Source: an uncultured Eudoraea sp. (GTDB lineage Bacteria > Bacteroidota > Bacteroidia > Flavobacteriales > Flavobacteriaceae). From it: a DNA stretch of 64,000 nucleotides. This document shows positions 1 to 7,465 of the stretch, in pieces. The notes below the pieces were generated by a model. The model did not search any database. It was not told the origin of the DNA and saw only the letters and a program-made list of their open reading frames with translations. The translations under genes were made by a program, and so were the position numbers. Location: contig CAMYIE010000002.1 of NCBI GenBank assembly GCA_947258405.1, positions 62,001 to 126,000 of the forward strand. Reading direction: 5' to 3'. Positions within the stretch are counted from its first letter, which is position 1. Each line of letters starts with the position of its first letter.

Positions 1-324
1 GCCGAGAAAGGGACAGGGAAGCTCTTGCAATACATAATCGTTATCCTCATCGATCCGAAGGTACTTCGAAATAAAAGCCTGTGGTTTCAGCCTTAAATGT
101 TTGGCGATACGTATAATATCCGAATCTCTGAGAAGAGGGCCAGTGGTTTTACAGCAATTGGCACATTCCAGACAATCCGTTCTTTGAAATTCTTCTTCAT
201 GCAAACGCTGCATGGTAATATCGAGATCTTTGGGCGGCTTCTTTCTTAGTTTAGAAAAAAACTTTTTGTTCTCAGTATATTTTTTCTTTGCCTCTAATGG
301 CAACTTCTTAATTTCCTCCTCCAT
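1..324 (-). CDS. YkgJ-type cysteine-cluster protein (3' end outside window)
   Basis: The reading frame starts at an ATG at 324 and runs off the left edge, giving 108 residues. The N-terminus is lysine-rich, followed at about residues 52-60 by DCLECANCCK, a CxxCxxCC arrangement typical of the YkgJ/UPF0153 family of putative zinc- or iron-chelating proteins, and by a second cysteine in ELPCPFLG at the edge. The biochemical role of the family is not established. An in-frame stop lies 36 bases upstream of the ATG, which fixes the start region. It is divergent from the methyltransferase at 393, with 68 bases between them. Confidence 0.8.
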   Translation of the reverse strand, partial: MEEEIKKLPLEAKKKYTENKKFFSKLRKKPPKDLDITMQRLHEEEFQRTDCLECANCCKTTGPLLRDSDIIRIAKHLRLKPQAFISKYLRIDEDNDYVLQELPCPFLG

Positions 325-392
325 TAGCTTCTGATATGCGGTTAAAGCTGCTTAATATTAGTATTTTTGTGCCGTAAATAAGAGCAATACAA

Positions 393-1124
393 TTGCAAAA
401 TAATAACTTCCCAGATACCGACATATTCGGTCAGGCACTGACAGATTATTTTCAGGGAAATTACGAACAGGATATTACCACTCATATTTCCCTGAATGAA
501 ACGGACGTATTGCCACTTCCATATCTTTTTAGGGATTATGACCAAATGCCGATTTTAGAACAAACAGCACTTACACTTTCAAAAGGCAAAGTAATGGATG
601 TAGGATGTGGCGCCGGAAGTCATAGCCTGTTTCTTCAGGAAAAAGGCCTCGAAGTAACCGCACTGGACATTTCTCCCGGGGCGATAAGTGTATGCAGGCA
701 AAGAGGAGTACTGAATGCAGTTGTAGGCGATATATGGAGTTTTCCGGATACAAAATTCGATACCATTCTATTAATGATGCATGGTATAGGAATGGCACAG
801 ACCCTGGAAAACATGGAACCATTCTTACTAAAACTTCGATCGAAACTCCATCCGGGCGGACAGATTCTTCTTGATTCCTCGGATATTATATATATGTTCG
901 ATCAGGATGAAGATGGGGGTTATTGGGTGCCGGGAAATGTTTCCTATTATGGTGAGGTAGAATTCATTACTGAATACAAAGGTGTTAGAAGCCAGCCATT
1001 CCCCTGGTTATATCTCGATTATCAAAGCTTAAAAACAGCTGCGGAAAATGTAAAATTAGAGGTCGATCTTGTAATGGAGGGTGGACACAACGACTATTTA
1101 GCCAGGTTATCGATTGATTTATAA
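393..1124 (+). CDS. Class I SAM-dependent methyltransferase
   Basis: 243 residues. Motif I of the Rossmann methyltransferase fold is clear at residues 67-75 (VMDVGCGAG), followed by the acidic end of strand 2 (VTALDIS) and the later LHPGGQILLDSSD strand. The substrate cannot be told from sequence. The start is a TTG at 393; an in-frame TAA at 375-377 leaves no ATG upstream, so either TTG is used or translation begins further in. The protein has no signal peptide and should be cytoplasmic. It is the first gene rightward after the divergent cysteine-cluster gene. Confidence 0.85.
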   Translation: MQNNNFPDTDIFGQALTDYFQGNYEQDITTHISLNETDVLPLPYLFRDYDQMPILEQTALTLSKGKVMDVGCGAGSHSLFLQEKGLEVTALDISPGAISVCRQRGVLNAVVGDIWSFPDTKFDTILLMMHGIGMAQTLENMEPFLLKLRSKLHPGGQILLDSSDIIYMFDQDEDGGYWVPGNVSYYGEVEFITEYKGVRSQPFPWLYLDYQSLKTAAENVKLEVDLVMEGGHNDYLARLSIDL

Positions 1125-1178
1125 TAGGTTAGCTGAGTTTTCGTTATTTATTGTATTTTGCGTCAAATTTATTATTAC

Positions 1179-2027
1179 ATGCTTAGAAGGTCTCTTTTAT
1201 TGTTTATGATTTCATCTGTTTGGCTATTGGGTTGTTCCACCGACGACGACAATAATTCATTATCAGATAATGGGACAATAAATAAATCGGCCAACTTGCT
1301 AGGGGCTGGCGATTCGGCAAACGATATCCTTTCGAACGACAATTTTACAAGCCTTTTAATTGAGATCGATTTTGTTGAGGGGTTCCGGCCTACTCAGGAA
1401 GCTATGGATGCCTTTGAGAATTATCTGAGAGCACATACTTTTAAGCAAGTAATAGACATCCAATATAATGCCCTTCCCTCCCCTAACCAGGAATCACTCA
1501 CCATTCAGGAAGTCGCAAATCTGGAGGACGAAAATCGTCAGAATTATAACAATGGCAGCACCCTTGCTATTTATATATACTTTGCAGATGCCCCCGATAA
1601 TAGTGATGATGAATCCTCTGGATTGGTTACGCTCGGATCGGTGTATCGCAATACGTCGATGGTAATTTATGAGCAGACGGTACGCAATTTGGCAGCGAGA
1701 AGTGTCCTGATTGATGTGGCCGATGTGGAATCGGCAACCTTGAATCACGAATTTGGCCATCTCTTCGGACTGGTGAACCTAGGTACAACCATGATTAATG
1801 ATCATGAAGATGTAGAACGTGATGATGAGGGCAACCCCGTATTGGATAGCTTGGGCAACCCAATAGGAAACAACCACTGCGATGTGGCTGGATGCCTGAT
1901 GAGGGCTGAACTGCAGTTCGGAGGGGGAATTATTGGTATGCTCGAAAGCAGGGCGGCACGAGGCCTTGCCATACCGAGTCTCGATGCCGAGTGTATTCTC
2001 GATCTTCAGGGGAATGGTGGCCGTTAA
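1179..2027 (+). CDS. Archaemetzincin-like zinc metalloprotease lipoprotein with a split active-site motif
   Basis: 282 residues from the ATG at 1179; a TTG at 1158 would add seven residues before a canonical lipoprotein signal (MLRRSLLLF...LLGC, Cys19). Zinc-binding helix HEFGHLFG is at residues 190-197. About 35 residues later comes HCDVAGCLM (residues 233-241), which fits the HCx4CxM half of the archaemetzincin signature. In archaemetzincins the two halves are almost contiguous (HExxHxxGxxHCx4CxM), so this protein appears to have an insertion between the second and third zinc ligands. Bacteroidota proteins of this kind are often called membrane metalloproteases. Probably anchored in the periplasm or at the surface; substrate unknown. 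Confidence 0.75.
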   Translation: MLRRSLLLFMISSVWLLGCSTDDDNNSLSDNGTINKSANLLGAGDSANDILSNDNFTSLLIEIDFVEGFRPTQEAMDAFENYLRAHTFKQVIDIQYNALPSPNQESLTIQEVANLEDENRQNYNNGSTLAIYIYFADAPDNSDDESSGLVTLGSVYRNTSMVIYEQTVRNLAARSVLIDVADVESATLNHEFGHLFGLVNLGTTMINDHEDVERDDEGNPVLDSLGNPIGNNHCDVAGCLMRAELQFGGGIIGMLESRAARGLAIPSLDAECILDLQGNGGR

Positions 2028-2060
2028 GGAACGTTATATTTCAGGGCGATAAGAAGAACT

Positions 2061-2693
2061 CTAAGGAATATGAAGGTATTTATGGGTTTGGAGTGAAACC
2101 TTCCATTTCGGATTTTGCATTACATACTCCACGATCATCGGAATAACTTTTTCTCTTACACTCCATTCGGGTTGTAAATATAGAATACAGTTTTGTCTCA
2201 CCCTGGCAGCTTGTTCTTCGGCGAATTTAAAATCATGTTTGTTATACACGATTACCTTTAGCTCATCAGCTTTCTTATGAATAACGCCAACCGGTAACTT
2301 ATTTTTCTTCGGAGACAGGCAGATCCAATCCCAATCTCCAGTTAAGGGGTAGGCTCCCGAAGTCTCGATATGGATAGACATATTACCGGCTTTGAGCGCC
2401 GCGGTCAGCGGGCCCATATCCCATGTTAAAGGTTCTCCCCCTGTTACAACAACAGTATTGGTATAGTTCGATGCATTCTTCACAATATGGTCTATCTCTG
2501 TTGGTGGATGGAGTTCGGCATTCCAGCTTTCTTTAACATCACACCAATGGCATCCTACATCGCAACCCCCTATTCGTATAAAATATGCGGCTGTACCTTT
2601 ATGGTATCCTTCTCCCTGAATGGTATAGAATTCCTCCATCAAAGGAAGCATAGTACCCTGGTCTACCTTTAGAAGCATCTCTTCTTTTAACAT
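2061..2693 (-). CDS. queE: 7-carboxy-7-deazaguanine synthase
   Basis: Radical-SAM enzyme converting 6-carboxy-tetrahydropterin to 7-carboxy-7-deazaguanine in queuosine precursor (preQ0) synthesis. 210 residues. The substrate-recognition stretch FYTIQGEGYHKG (22-33) precedes the cluster-binding cysteines in CDVGCHWC (Cys44, Cys48, Cys51), with the TGGEPL motif further on. No other queuosine gene is in the window. A -7 promoter element ends only four bases before the first ATG, so the transcript may be leaderless or translation may start at Met6 or Met15. Confidence 0.93.
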   Translation of the reverse strand: MLKEEMLLKVDQGTMLPLMEEFYTIQGEGYHKGTAAYFIRIGGCDVGCHWCDVKESWNAELHPPTEIDHIVKNASNYTNTVVVTGGEPLTWDMGPLTAALKAGNMSIHIETSGAYPLTGDWDWICLSPKKNKLPVGVIHKKADELKVIVYNKHDFKFAEEQAARVRQNCILYLQPEWSVREKVIPMIVEYVMQNPKWKVSLQTHKYLHIP

Positions 2694-2697
2694 GGCA

Positions 2698-2705
2698 CAA
2701 AGATA
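2698..2705 (-). promoter_or_regulatory. Candidate -7 element of queE promoter
   Basis: Read on the minus strand this is TATCTTTG, a match to the Bacteroidota -7 consensus TAnnTTTG. It lies immediately upstream of the queE ATG, closer than a normal untranslated leader allows. No convincing TTTG -33 box was found at the usual 19-21 base spacing. Confidence 0.4.
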
Positions 2706-2867
2706 CGTTTAAGTTGAGTATACACACTTATAAATTTAGTTATCCGGAACGCCCGGGTATCTGAAATTCCATCGGTATTATTTGATAGGATCAGGTCCTG
2801 TAAAAGGTTGTAGGGCCGGGGTTTGATGTTGCCTTAAATTACCCTATTTTTAACAAAAATTTTAAGG

Positions 2868-4388
2868 ATGGATAAGCGCGATAAATTCTTTGCACATATC
2901 GAGAATGGATATAGTTTCAAAGGCGATTTTATTACTATGGGAGCGGCGATGCTCGACGGAGAAACCATTACCGGGGCCCACGTAAAAGTACCTTTAAAGA
3001 CGCTGAACCGGCACGGATTGATTGCTGGCGCCACCGGTACGGGAAAAACCAAATCGCTGCAGGTCATCGCTGAAAACCTCTCGGATAAAGGGATTCCGGT
3101 CTTGCTGATGGATCTCAAGGGAGACCTCAGCGGTCTTGCACAACCCAGCCCGGGCCATCCTAAGATCGATGAGCGTCATAAGAAGATCGGCCTGCCATTC
3201 GAACCAAAGAGTTATCCCGTTGAGATTCTTTCATTGTCGGAACAGGAAGGGGTTAAATTAAGGGCTACGGTATCTGAATTTGGTCCGATACTGCTCTCGA
3301 GAATTCTCAATCTGAGCGTTACCCAGGAGGGAATCCTGGCGGTAGTTTTTAAGTATTGCGACGATCACAAGCTACCATTACTGGACCTGAAAGACCTGAA
3401 AAAGGTGTTGCAATACGCCACCGGTGAAGGTAAAAAGGAATTTTCCAAAGAATACGGACGAATCTCTACCAGTTCTACCGGCACCATTTTGCGTAAGATC
3501 ATCGAACTGGAGCAACAGGGAGCAGAGTTATTTTTCGGAGAAAAATCCTTCGATGTTGATGATCTCACACGGATAGATGAAAACGGCAGAGGCTACATCA
3601 ATATTATAAGATTAACCGATATCCAGGACAGGCCAAAATTGTTTTCGACATTTATGCTCAGCCTGCTTGCTGAGATCTATTCAACCTTCCCTGAGCAGGG
3701 AGACAGCGATCGACCTGAACTCATATTTTTTATCGATGAGGCACATCTAATTTTCAAAGAAGCCTCAGGAGCTTTGTTGGATCAGATCGAGAATATTGTA
3801 AAATTAATCCGTTCTAAAGGCATCGGACTGTATTTTGTAACCCAGAACCCAACCGATGTGCCACCTGCCGTTTTGTCCCAACTCGGATTAAAAGTTCAGC
3901 ACGCCCTGCGCGCATTTACCGCGAGGGATCGGAAAGCCATTAAACTGACAGCAGAAAATTACCCGATCTCGGAATATTACAACACAAAAGAGGTGCTAAC
4001 GTCACTTGGAATTGGGGAAGCCCTTATCACCGTTCTCGATGAAAAAGGACGACCTACTCCTCTGGCGGCCACCCTGCTGAGAGCACCTATGAGCAGGATG
4101 GATATTCTTTCAGCATCAGAATTAAAGAAAATGATCCGCAACTCTTCTTTGGTGGAAAAATATAATGAGGAGATCGATAGGGAAAGTGCTTATGAAATGC
4201 TGAATGAAAAAATTGAAAAGGCGGAACGGGAAGCGGAAAAGGAGAAAGAAAGAGAACACAAAACCAGCTCGAGGAGAACCAGCAGTAAAAGAAGACGCAG
4301 TACAAGACAAGACCCTGTGGTCAAAGTACTCACCAGTGCTACTTTTATCAGAGGTGTTCTTGGGATCCTTAAAAAAGTAATGCGATAA
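2868..4388 (+). CDS. HerA-like helicase/ATPase, DUF853 (YjgR) family
   Basis: 506 residues. Walker A is GATGTGKT (54-61) and Walker B is LIFFIDEAH near residue 285, within a FtsK/HerA-type RecA fold; LMDLKGDLSG and the FVTQNPTDVP sensor region are typical of the DUF853 group. The C-terminus has a charged stretch rich in Glu, Lys and Arg (about residues 440-485). Family members are predicted DNA-translocating or helicase ATPases, but a cellular role has not been settled. No HerA-associated nuclease (NurA) is adjacent. The lipoprotein gene at 4392 follows after three bases, suggesting co-transcription. Confidence 0.88.
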   Translation: MDKRDKFFAHIENGYSFKGDFITMGAAMLDGETITGAHVKVPLKTLNRHGLIAGATGTGKTKSLQVIAENLSDKGIPVLLMDLKGDLSGLAQPSPGHPKIDERHKKIGLPFEPKSYPVEILSLSEQEGVKLRATVSEFGPILLSRILNLSVTQEGILAVVFKYCDDHKLPLLDLKDLKKVLQYATGEGKKEFSKEYGRISTSSTGTILRKIIELEQQGAELFFGEKSFDVDDLTRIDENGRGYINIIRLTDIQDRPKLFSTFMLSLLAEIYSTFPEQGDSDRPELIFFIDEAHLIFKEASGALLDQIENIVKLIRSKGIGLYFVTQNPTDVPPAVLSQLGLKVQHALRAFTARDRKAIKLTAENYPISEYYNTKEVLTSLGIGEALITVLDEKGRPTPLAATLLRAPMSRMDILSASELKKMIRNSSLVEKYNEEIDRESAYEMLNEKIEKAEREAEKEKEREHKTSSRRTSSKRRRSTRQDPVVKVLTSATFIRGVLGILKKVMR

Positions 4389-4391
4389 ACC

Positions 4392-4949
4392 ATGTTAAAA
4401 AGAAACTCCTGGATTTTAATCATTGTATCGGGCCTGCTTATGCTCAATTGTACTGAGGAAGAGAACACCTATTTTTTGATCGCTTCAGACCAGGTGGGAT
4501 TGCTCGACCGGCAAACCATAATGGCTGAAGTCGCGGATATTTATAAGGCAGATTCCCTTGTTTCGGATTCTATACAGGTTTCCTTTGGCGAAGTTGGGCG
4601 AAAGTTGAAAGTCTTCGAAAAGGGTGGTAAACACTTGCTTACACTTACCTCCAATTCCGATAGTATAGCAGGTATAGGTCATATCCTGGTGGCTGACACC
4701 AGATATAAAACGGAAAAGGGAATCGGACTGCAGAGCACATTTACCGATATTGATAAGAATTATTCAATCGATAAGATCATTACTTCCATGAACAATATCG
4801 TGGTTCTGTTGAAAGACAGCGATATCTATTTCACCATCGATAAAAAAGAACTACCTGCACATCTCAGATATACAAAAAACCGACCTATTGAAAAGGTTGA
4901 AATACCCGGTCAGGCAGCCATAAAATACTTGATGGTAGGTTGGGAATAA
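4392..4949 (+). CDS. Lipoprotein of unknown function
   Basis: 185 residues starting with a lipoprotein signal (SGLLMLNC, Cys20). The mature part is mainly beta-strand-like, with no motif I recognise. It lies three bases downstream of the HerA-like ATPase gene and is probably translated from the same message, although a membrane lipoprotein and a cytoplasmic ATPase have no evident shared job. No clear family assignment. Confidence 0.7.
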   Translation: MLKRNSWILIIVSGLLMLNCTEEENTYFLIASDQVGLLDRQTIMAEVADIYKADSLVSDSIQVSFGEVGRKLKVFEKGGKHLLTLTSNSDSIAGIGHILVADTRYKTEKGIGLQSTFTDIDKNYSIDKIITSMNNIVVLLKDSDIYFTIDKKELPAHLRYTKNRPIEKVEIPGQAAIKYLMVGWE

Positions 4950-5049
4950 GTCCCCGCTCTAAATGACCTCCTAAATCTGATGTTAATTAATTCCTAAGAT
5001 CGCTTCACCCTGTTGATTTTTCAGCTAATTTCAGATAAATCGCATCGCC

Positions 5050-5643
5050 ATGAAATCAATATTTACCCTTCTGCTCCTATGGTTGGGATTCACACTTTCT
5101 GCTCAATTTCCATATGAACCCTCAACGGAACATCCCTTTGGATTGCCGAATCCTGAGGCACCTCAGGAAATACTAGACTTCGCTCCTTTGATTGGCGAAT
5201 GCAACTGTCTTTCACAAACCCGTGGGTTGGATGGAACATGGGCAAAAGAGGTAGAAATGCTATGGCGATTCAAGTATATTATGAACGGTATGGCAATACA
5301 GGATGAAACACTGAAGCGCAACGCCAGCTATGCCGGTAGCATTAGACAATTCATACCCGACAGTACCCGTTGGTATGTGCATTATTATAGTTCGGCCAGT
5401 CCTACTACAATGTTGCCCAGTTGGGAGGGTAAAAAAAACCAGGATGGGGATATCGTACTTTACAGGGATCAAACGGCACCGAATGGAATGGAAGGGGATT
5501 ATAGAATAACCTTTTCCGATATTTCGGAGCATGGGTTTAAGTGGTCGGGGGTGTGGGTGAGTAAGGATCGGAGTATCGAGTGGCCTACCTTGAAGATTGT
5601 TTGCACCAAAAACGGGTTACAAGATCTGGAATCGGATGAATGA
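5050..5643 (+). CDS. Secreted protein, DUF1579-like
   Basis: 197 residues with a Sec signal peptide ending near residue 18 (TLSAQF). The pattern of a short acidic leader, two conserved cysteines (ECNC, about residues 55-58) and a beta-rich body containing W-E/G motifs (MLWRFKYIMNG, GFKWSGVWVSKD) resembles the DUF1579-type heteromeric beta-barrel proteins, but the resemblance is weak. Function unknown. It ends 17 bases before the convergent HxlR regulator gene. Confidence 0.65.
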   Translation: MKSIFTLLLLWLGFTLSAQFPYEPSTEHPFGLPNPEAPQEILDFAPLIGECNCLSQTRGLDGTWAKEVEMLWRFKYIMNGMAIQDETLKRNASYAGSIRQFIPDSTRWYVHYYSSASPTTMLPSWEGKKNQDGDIVLYRDQTAPNGMEGDYRITFSDISEHGFKWSGVWVSKDRSIEWPTLKIVCTKNGLQDLESDE

Positions 5644-5660
5644 CCCACAGTGAACTGGTT

Positions 5661-6089
5661 CTACCTTCTTTTATAAGCGGCGCGATTGCTGATCACCTTA
5701 TCACTGTATTTCTGTATCCATTCGGTGAGTTCTAAAAGTTTATCGAGGTAAGAACGTCCGAAATCTGTAAGCGCATACTCAACCCGGATAGGAACCTCAG
5801 GGTAAAGCGTACGGGATAGATATCCATCGGCTTCCAGCATTTTAAGTCGCTCGCTAAGTACTTTGCTCGAAATACCATAAACCTTTTTTTTGATCTGATT
5901 AAAGCGAAGTATGGGAAAATATCCCAGGTAAAGAATGATCAATATGCTCCATTTGTCCGATGCCAGAGCCATCACGTCGCGGATCGGGCAATATTCCGGT
6001 GGATTTTTTGGGTCGATGCCCCCAAACATCTTTTTTATCTTTTTGGCTGTTGTAATCTCTTGGTTTTCAGTAATAGTTTCTGATTTCAT
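5661..6089 (-). CDS. HxlR-family winged-helix transcriptional regulator
   Basis: 142 residues. The HxlR pattern is plain: a conserved Cys34 in PEYCPIRDVMALASDKW, the winged-helix core LRFNQIKKKVYGISSKVLSERLKMLEADGYLSR, and the wing VPIRVEYALTDFGRSYL. Proteins of this family act as dimers and many sense electrophiles or oxidants through the N-terminal cysteine. It is divergent from the alpha/beta hydrolase at 6182; the shared 92-base region carries two inverted repeats that could be its operators, so autoregulation and control of the hydrolase and VOC genes is the simple reading. Confidence 0.9.
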   Translation of the reverse strand: MKSETITENQEITTAKKIKKMFGGIDPKNPPEYCPIRDVMALASDKWSILIILYLGYFPILRFNQIKKKVYGISSKVLSERLKMLEADGYLSRTLYPEVPIRVEYALTDFGRSYLDKLLELTEWIQKYSDKVISNRAAYKRR

Positions 6090-6136
6090 ACCTGGTGTTC
6101 ATTCGGTTGTCTCTTTTATTTTGAAAAAAGATTTTC

Positions 6137-6174
6137 TACTTTCGTTTCGAAAGTAAGTTACAAAAAGTTACTTT
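6137..6174. promoter_or_regulatory. Candidate HxlR operator: two overlapping inverted repeats
   Basis: Two perfect inverted repeats share this short stretch between the divergent regulator and hydrolase genes. TACTTTCG (6137-6144) pairs with CGAAAGTA (6148-6155), three bases apart; AAAGTAA (6150-6156) pairs with TTACTTT (6168-6174), eleven bases apart. The hydrolase start codon follows at 6182. The position and symmetry suit a dimeric winged-helix repressor; binding is inferred, not shown. Confidence 0.5.
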
Positions 6175-6181
6175 ATTAAAA

Positions 6182-7027
6182 ATGAAAAAACTCCTAGGGC
6201 AATTTATTCCACGCTTATACGGTGGATACTTTAATTTTTTAGCGCTTTTCTACCCTAAACTTGCAGCTGAAAAGGCATTTACCCTATTCTGTACTCCTAG
6301 AAAGGGTAAGGTTCTGGAGATTCAGAGCAGTTTTCTGGATGCTGCAAAGCACAAGTCATTAGAAGTTGGCGGTATGTGTCTTCAGACCTACATTTGGCCG
6401 GGTAAGAGGGAAACCGTTTTGCTTTTACATGGTTGGGAAAGCAATAGTTTTAGATGGAAAAACCTCATTGAGCACCTGATTGAGGCAGATTTTAATGTCC
6501 TTGCTTTCGATGCTCCGGCTCACGGCGGATCTACAGGAAAAATTTTTAATGTCCCACTATATGCAGAATGCACAGATCGTATTATTGGTGAATTCAATCC
6601 CACCTATATTGTTGCGCATTCGGTGGGTGGTACGGCTGCAGTTTATCATCAGTATCAGTATGGGCAAGGTTCTGTGAAGAAATTGGTCACCATAGGTTCA
6701 CCCTCTGAACTAGAGGAGATTATGGCCCATTATCAAGATATGCTGAAATTCAACAACCGGGTCCTTAATGCACTGGATAAATATTTCCAAAACCATTTTG
6801 GATTTGGGATAGAGGGCTTTTCCACCTCTAAATTTGCATCAGAACTGCTTCTCGAAGGTCTGCTCATTCACGATGAACTCGATAAGATTGCCCCGGTAAC
6901 CTCCTCTGAACGTGTCCATGCCAATTGGAAGAACAGTCGGTTAGTCCTAACACGGGGACTTGGACATTCCCTTCATCAGAGAGAGATTAATCTACAAATT
7001 GTCGATTTTTTAAAGTCTGCCATTTAG
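6182..7027 (+). CDS. Alpha/beta-fold hydrolase
   Basis: 281 residues. Oxyanion-hole strand VLLLHGWES (79-87), nucleophile elbow AHSVGG with Ser147, acid candidate in DELDKIAP (Asp231 or Asp234) and His262 in GLGHSLHQ complete a catalytic triad. No signal peptide. Substrate unknown; the esterase/lipase-like group is broad. It is divergent from an HxlR regulator and followed 14 bases later by a VOC protein, so regulator, hydrolase and VOC may form a small detoxification-type unit. Confidence 0.87.
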   Translation: MKKLLGQFIPRLYGGYFNFLALFYPKLAAEKAFTLFCTPRKGKVLEIQSSFLDAAKHKSLEVGGMCLQTYIWPGKRETVLLLHGWESNSFRWKNLIEHLIEADFNVLAFDAPAHGGSTGKIFNVPLYAECTDRIIGEFNPTYIVAHSVGGTAAVYHQYQYGQGSVKKLVTIGSPSELEEIMAHYQDMLKFNNRVLNALDKYFQNHFGFGIEGFSTSKFASELLLEGLLIHDELDKIAPVTSSERVHANWKNSRLVLTRGLGHSLHQREINLQIVDFLKSAI

Positions 7028-7041
7028 TGTAATTTTAAACC

Positions 7042-7461
7042 ATGAGTGTAAGTCCGTTTCATATTGCTATCCCTGTTCACAATCTGGCTGAATGCAGGGA
7101 GTTTTACCGCGAAGTTTTAAATTGTGAAGAAGGAAGAAGTAGCGATCATTGGGTCGACTTTAACCTTTTTGGTCATCAGCTGGTAATACATTATAAACCA
7201 AAAACCGAAGAAGATAGGTATGCCAATCCTGTGGATGGCAAGCAAGTCCCGGTACCACATTACGGAGTGGTACTACCGTGGGAGGATTTTCAAAACTTTG
7301 CTGATCACCTACGGAATAAAGGAATCGATTTCATTATTGAGCCATATATCCGTTTCGAAGGACAGGTGGGTGAACAGGCTACTATGTTTTTCAATGATCC
7401 GGCAGGTAACGCCCTGGAGTTCAAAGCTTTTAAAGACATGGATCAGCTATTTGCAAAGTAA
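7042..7461 (+). CDS. VOC (glyoxalase/dioxygenase) superfamily protein
   Basis: 139 residues built as two beta-alpha-beta-beta-beta modules. The start [24 protein letters not shown] and the closing [16 protein letters not shown] are typical, including His7 and a Glu near the C-terminus at the usual metal-ligand positions. Members catalyse varied metal-dependent reactions or resistance functions, so no substrate is assigned. It lies 14 bases after the hydrolase gene and probably shares its transcript. Confidence 0.88.
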   Translation: MSVSPFHIAIPVHNLAECREFYREVLNCEEGRSSDHWVDFNLFGHQLVIHYKPKTEEDRYANPVDGKQVPVPHYGVVLPWEDFQNFADHLRNKGIDFIIEPYIRFEGQVGEQATMFFNDPAGNALEFKAFKDMDQLFAK

Positions 7462-7465
7462 AGTT

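Noticed and set aside
4087..4468. Minus-strand reading frames opposite the end of the HerA-like gene
   Set aside because: They are antisense to the charged Lys/Glu-rich tail and give Phe/Ser/Leu-rich low-complexity peptides without a start signal.
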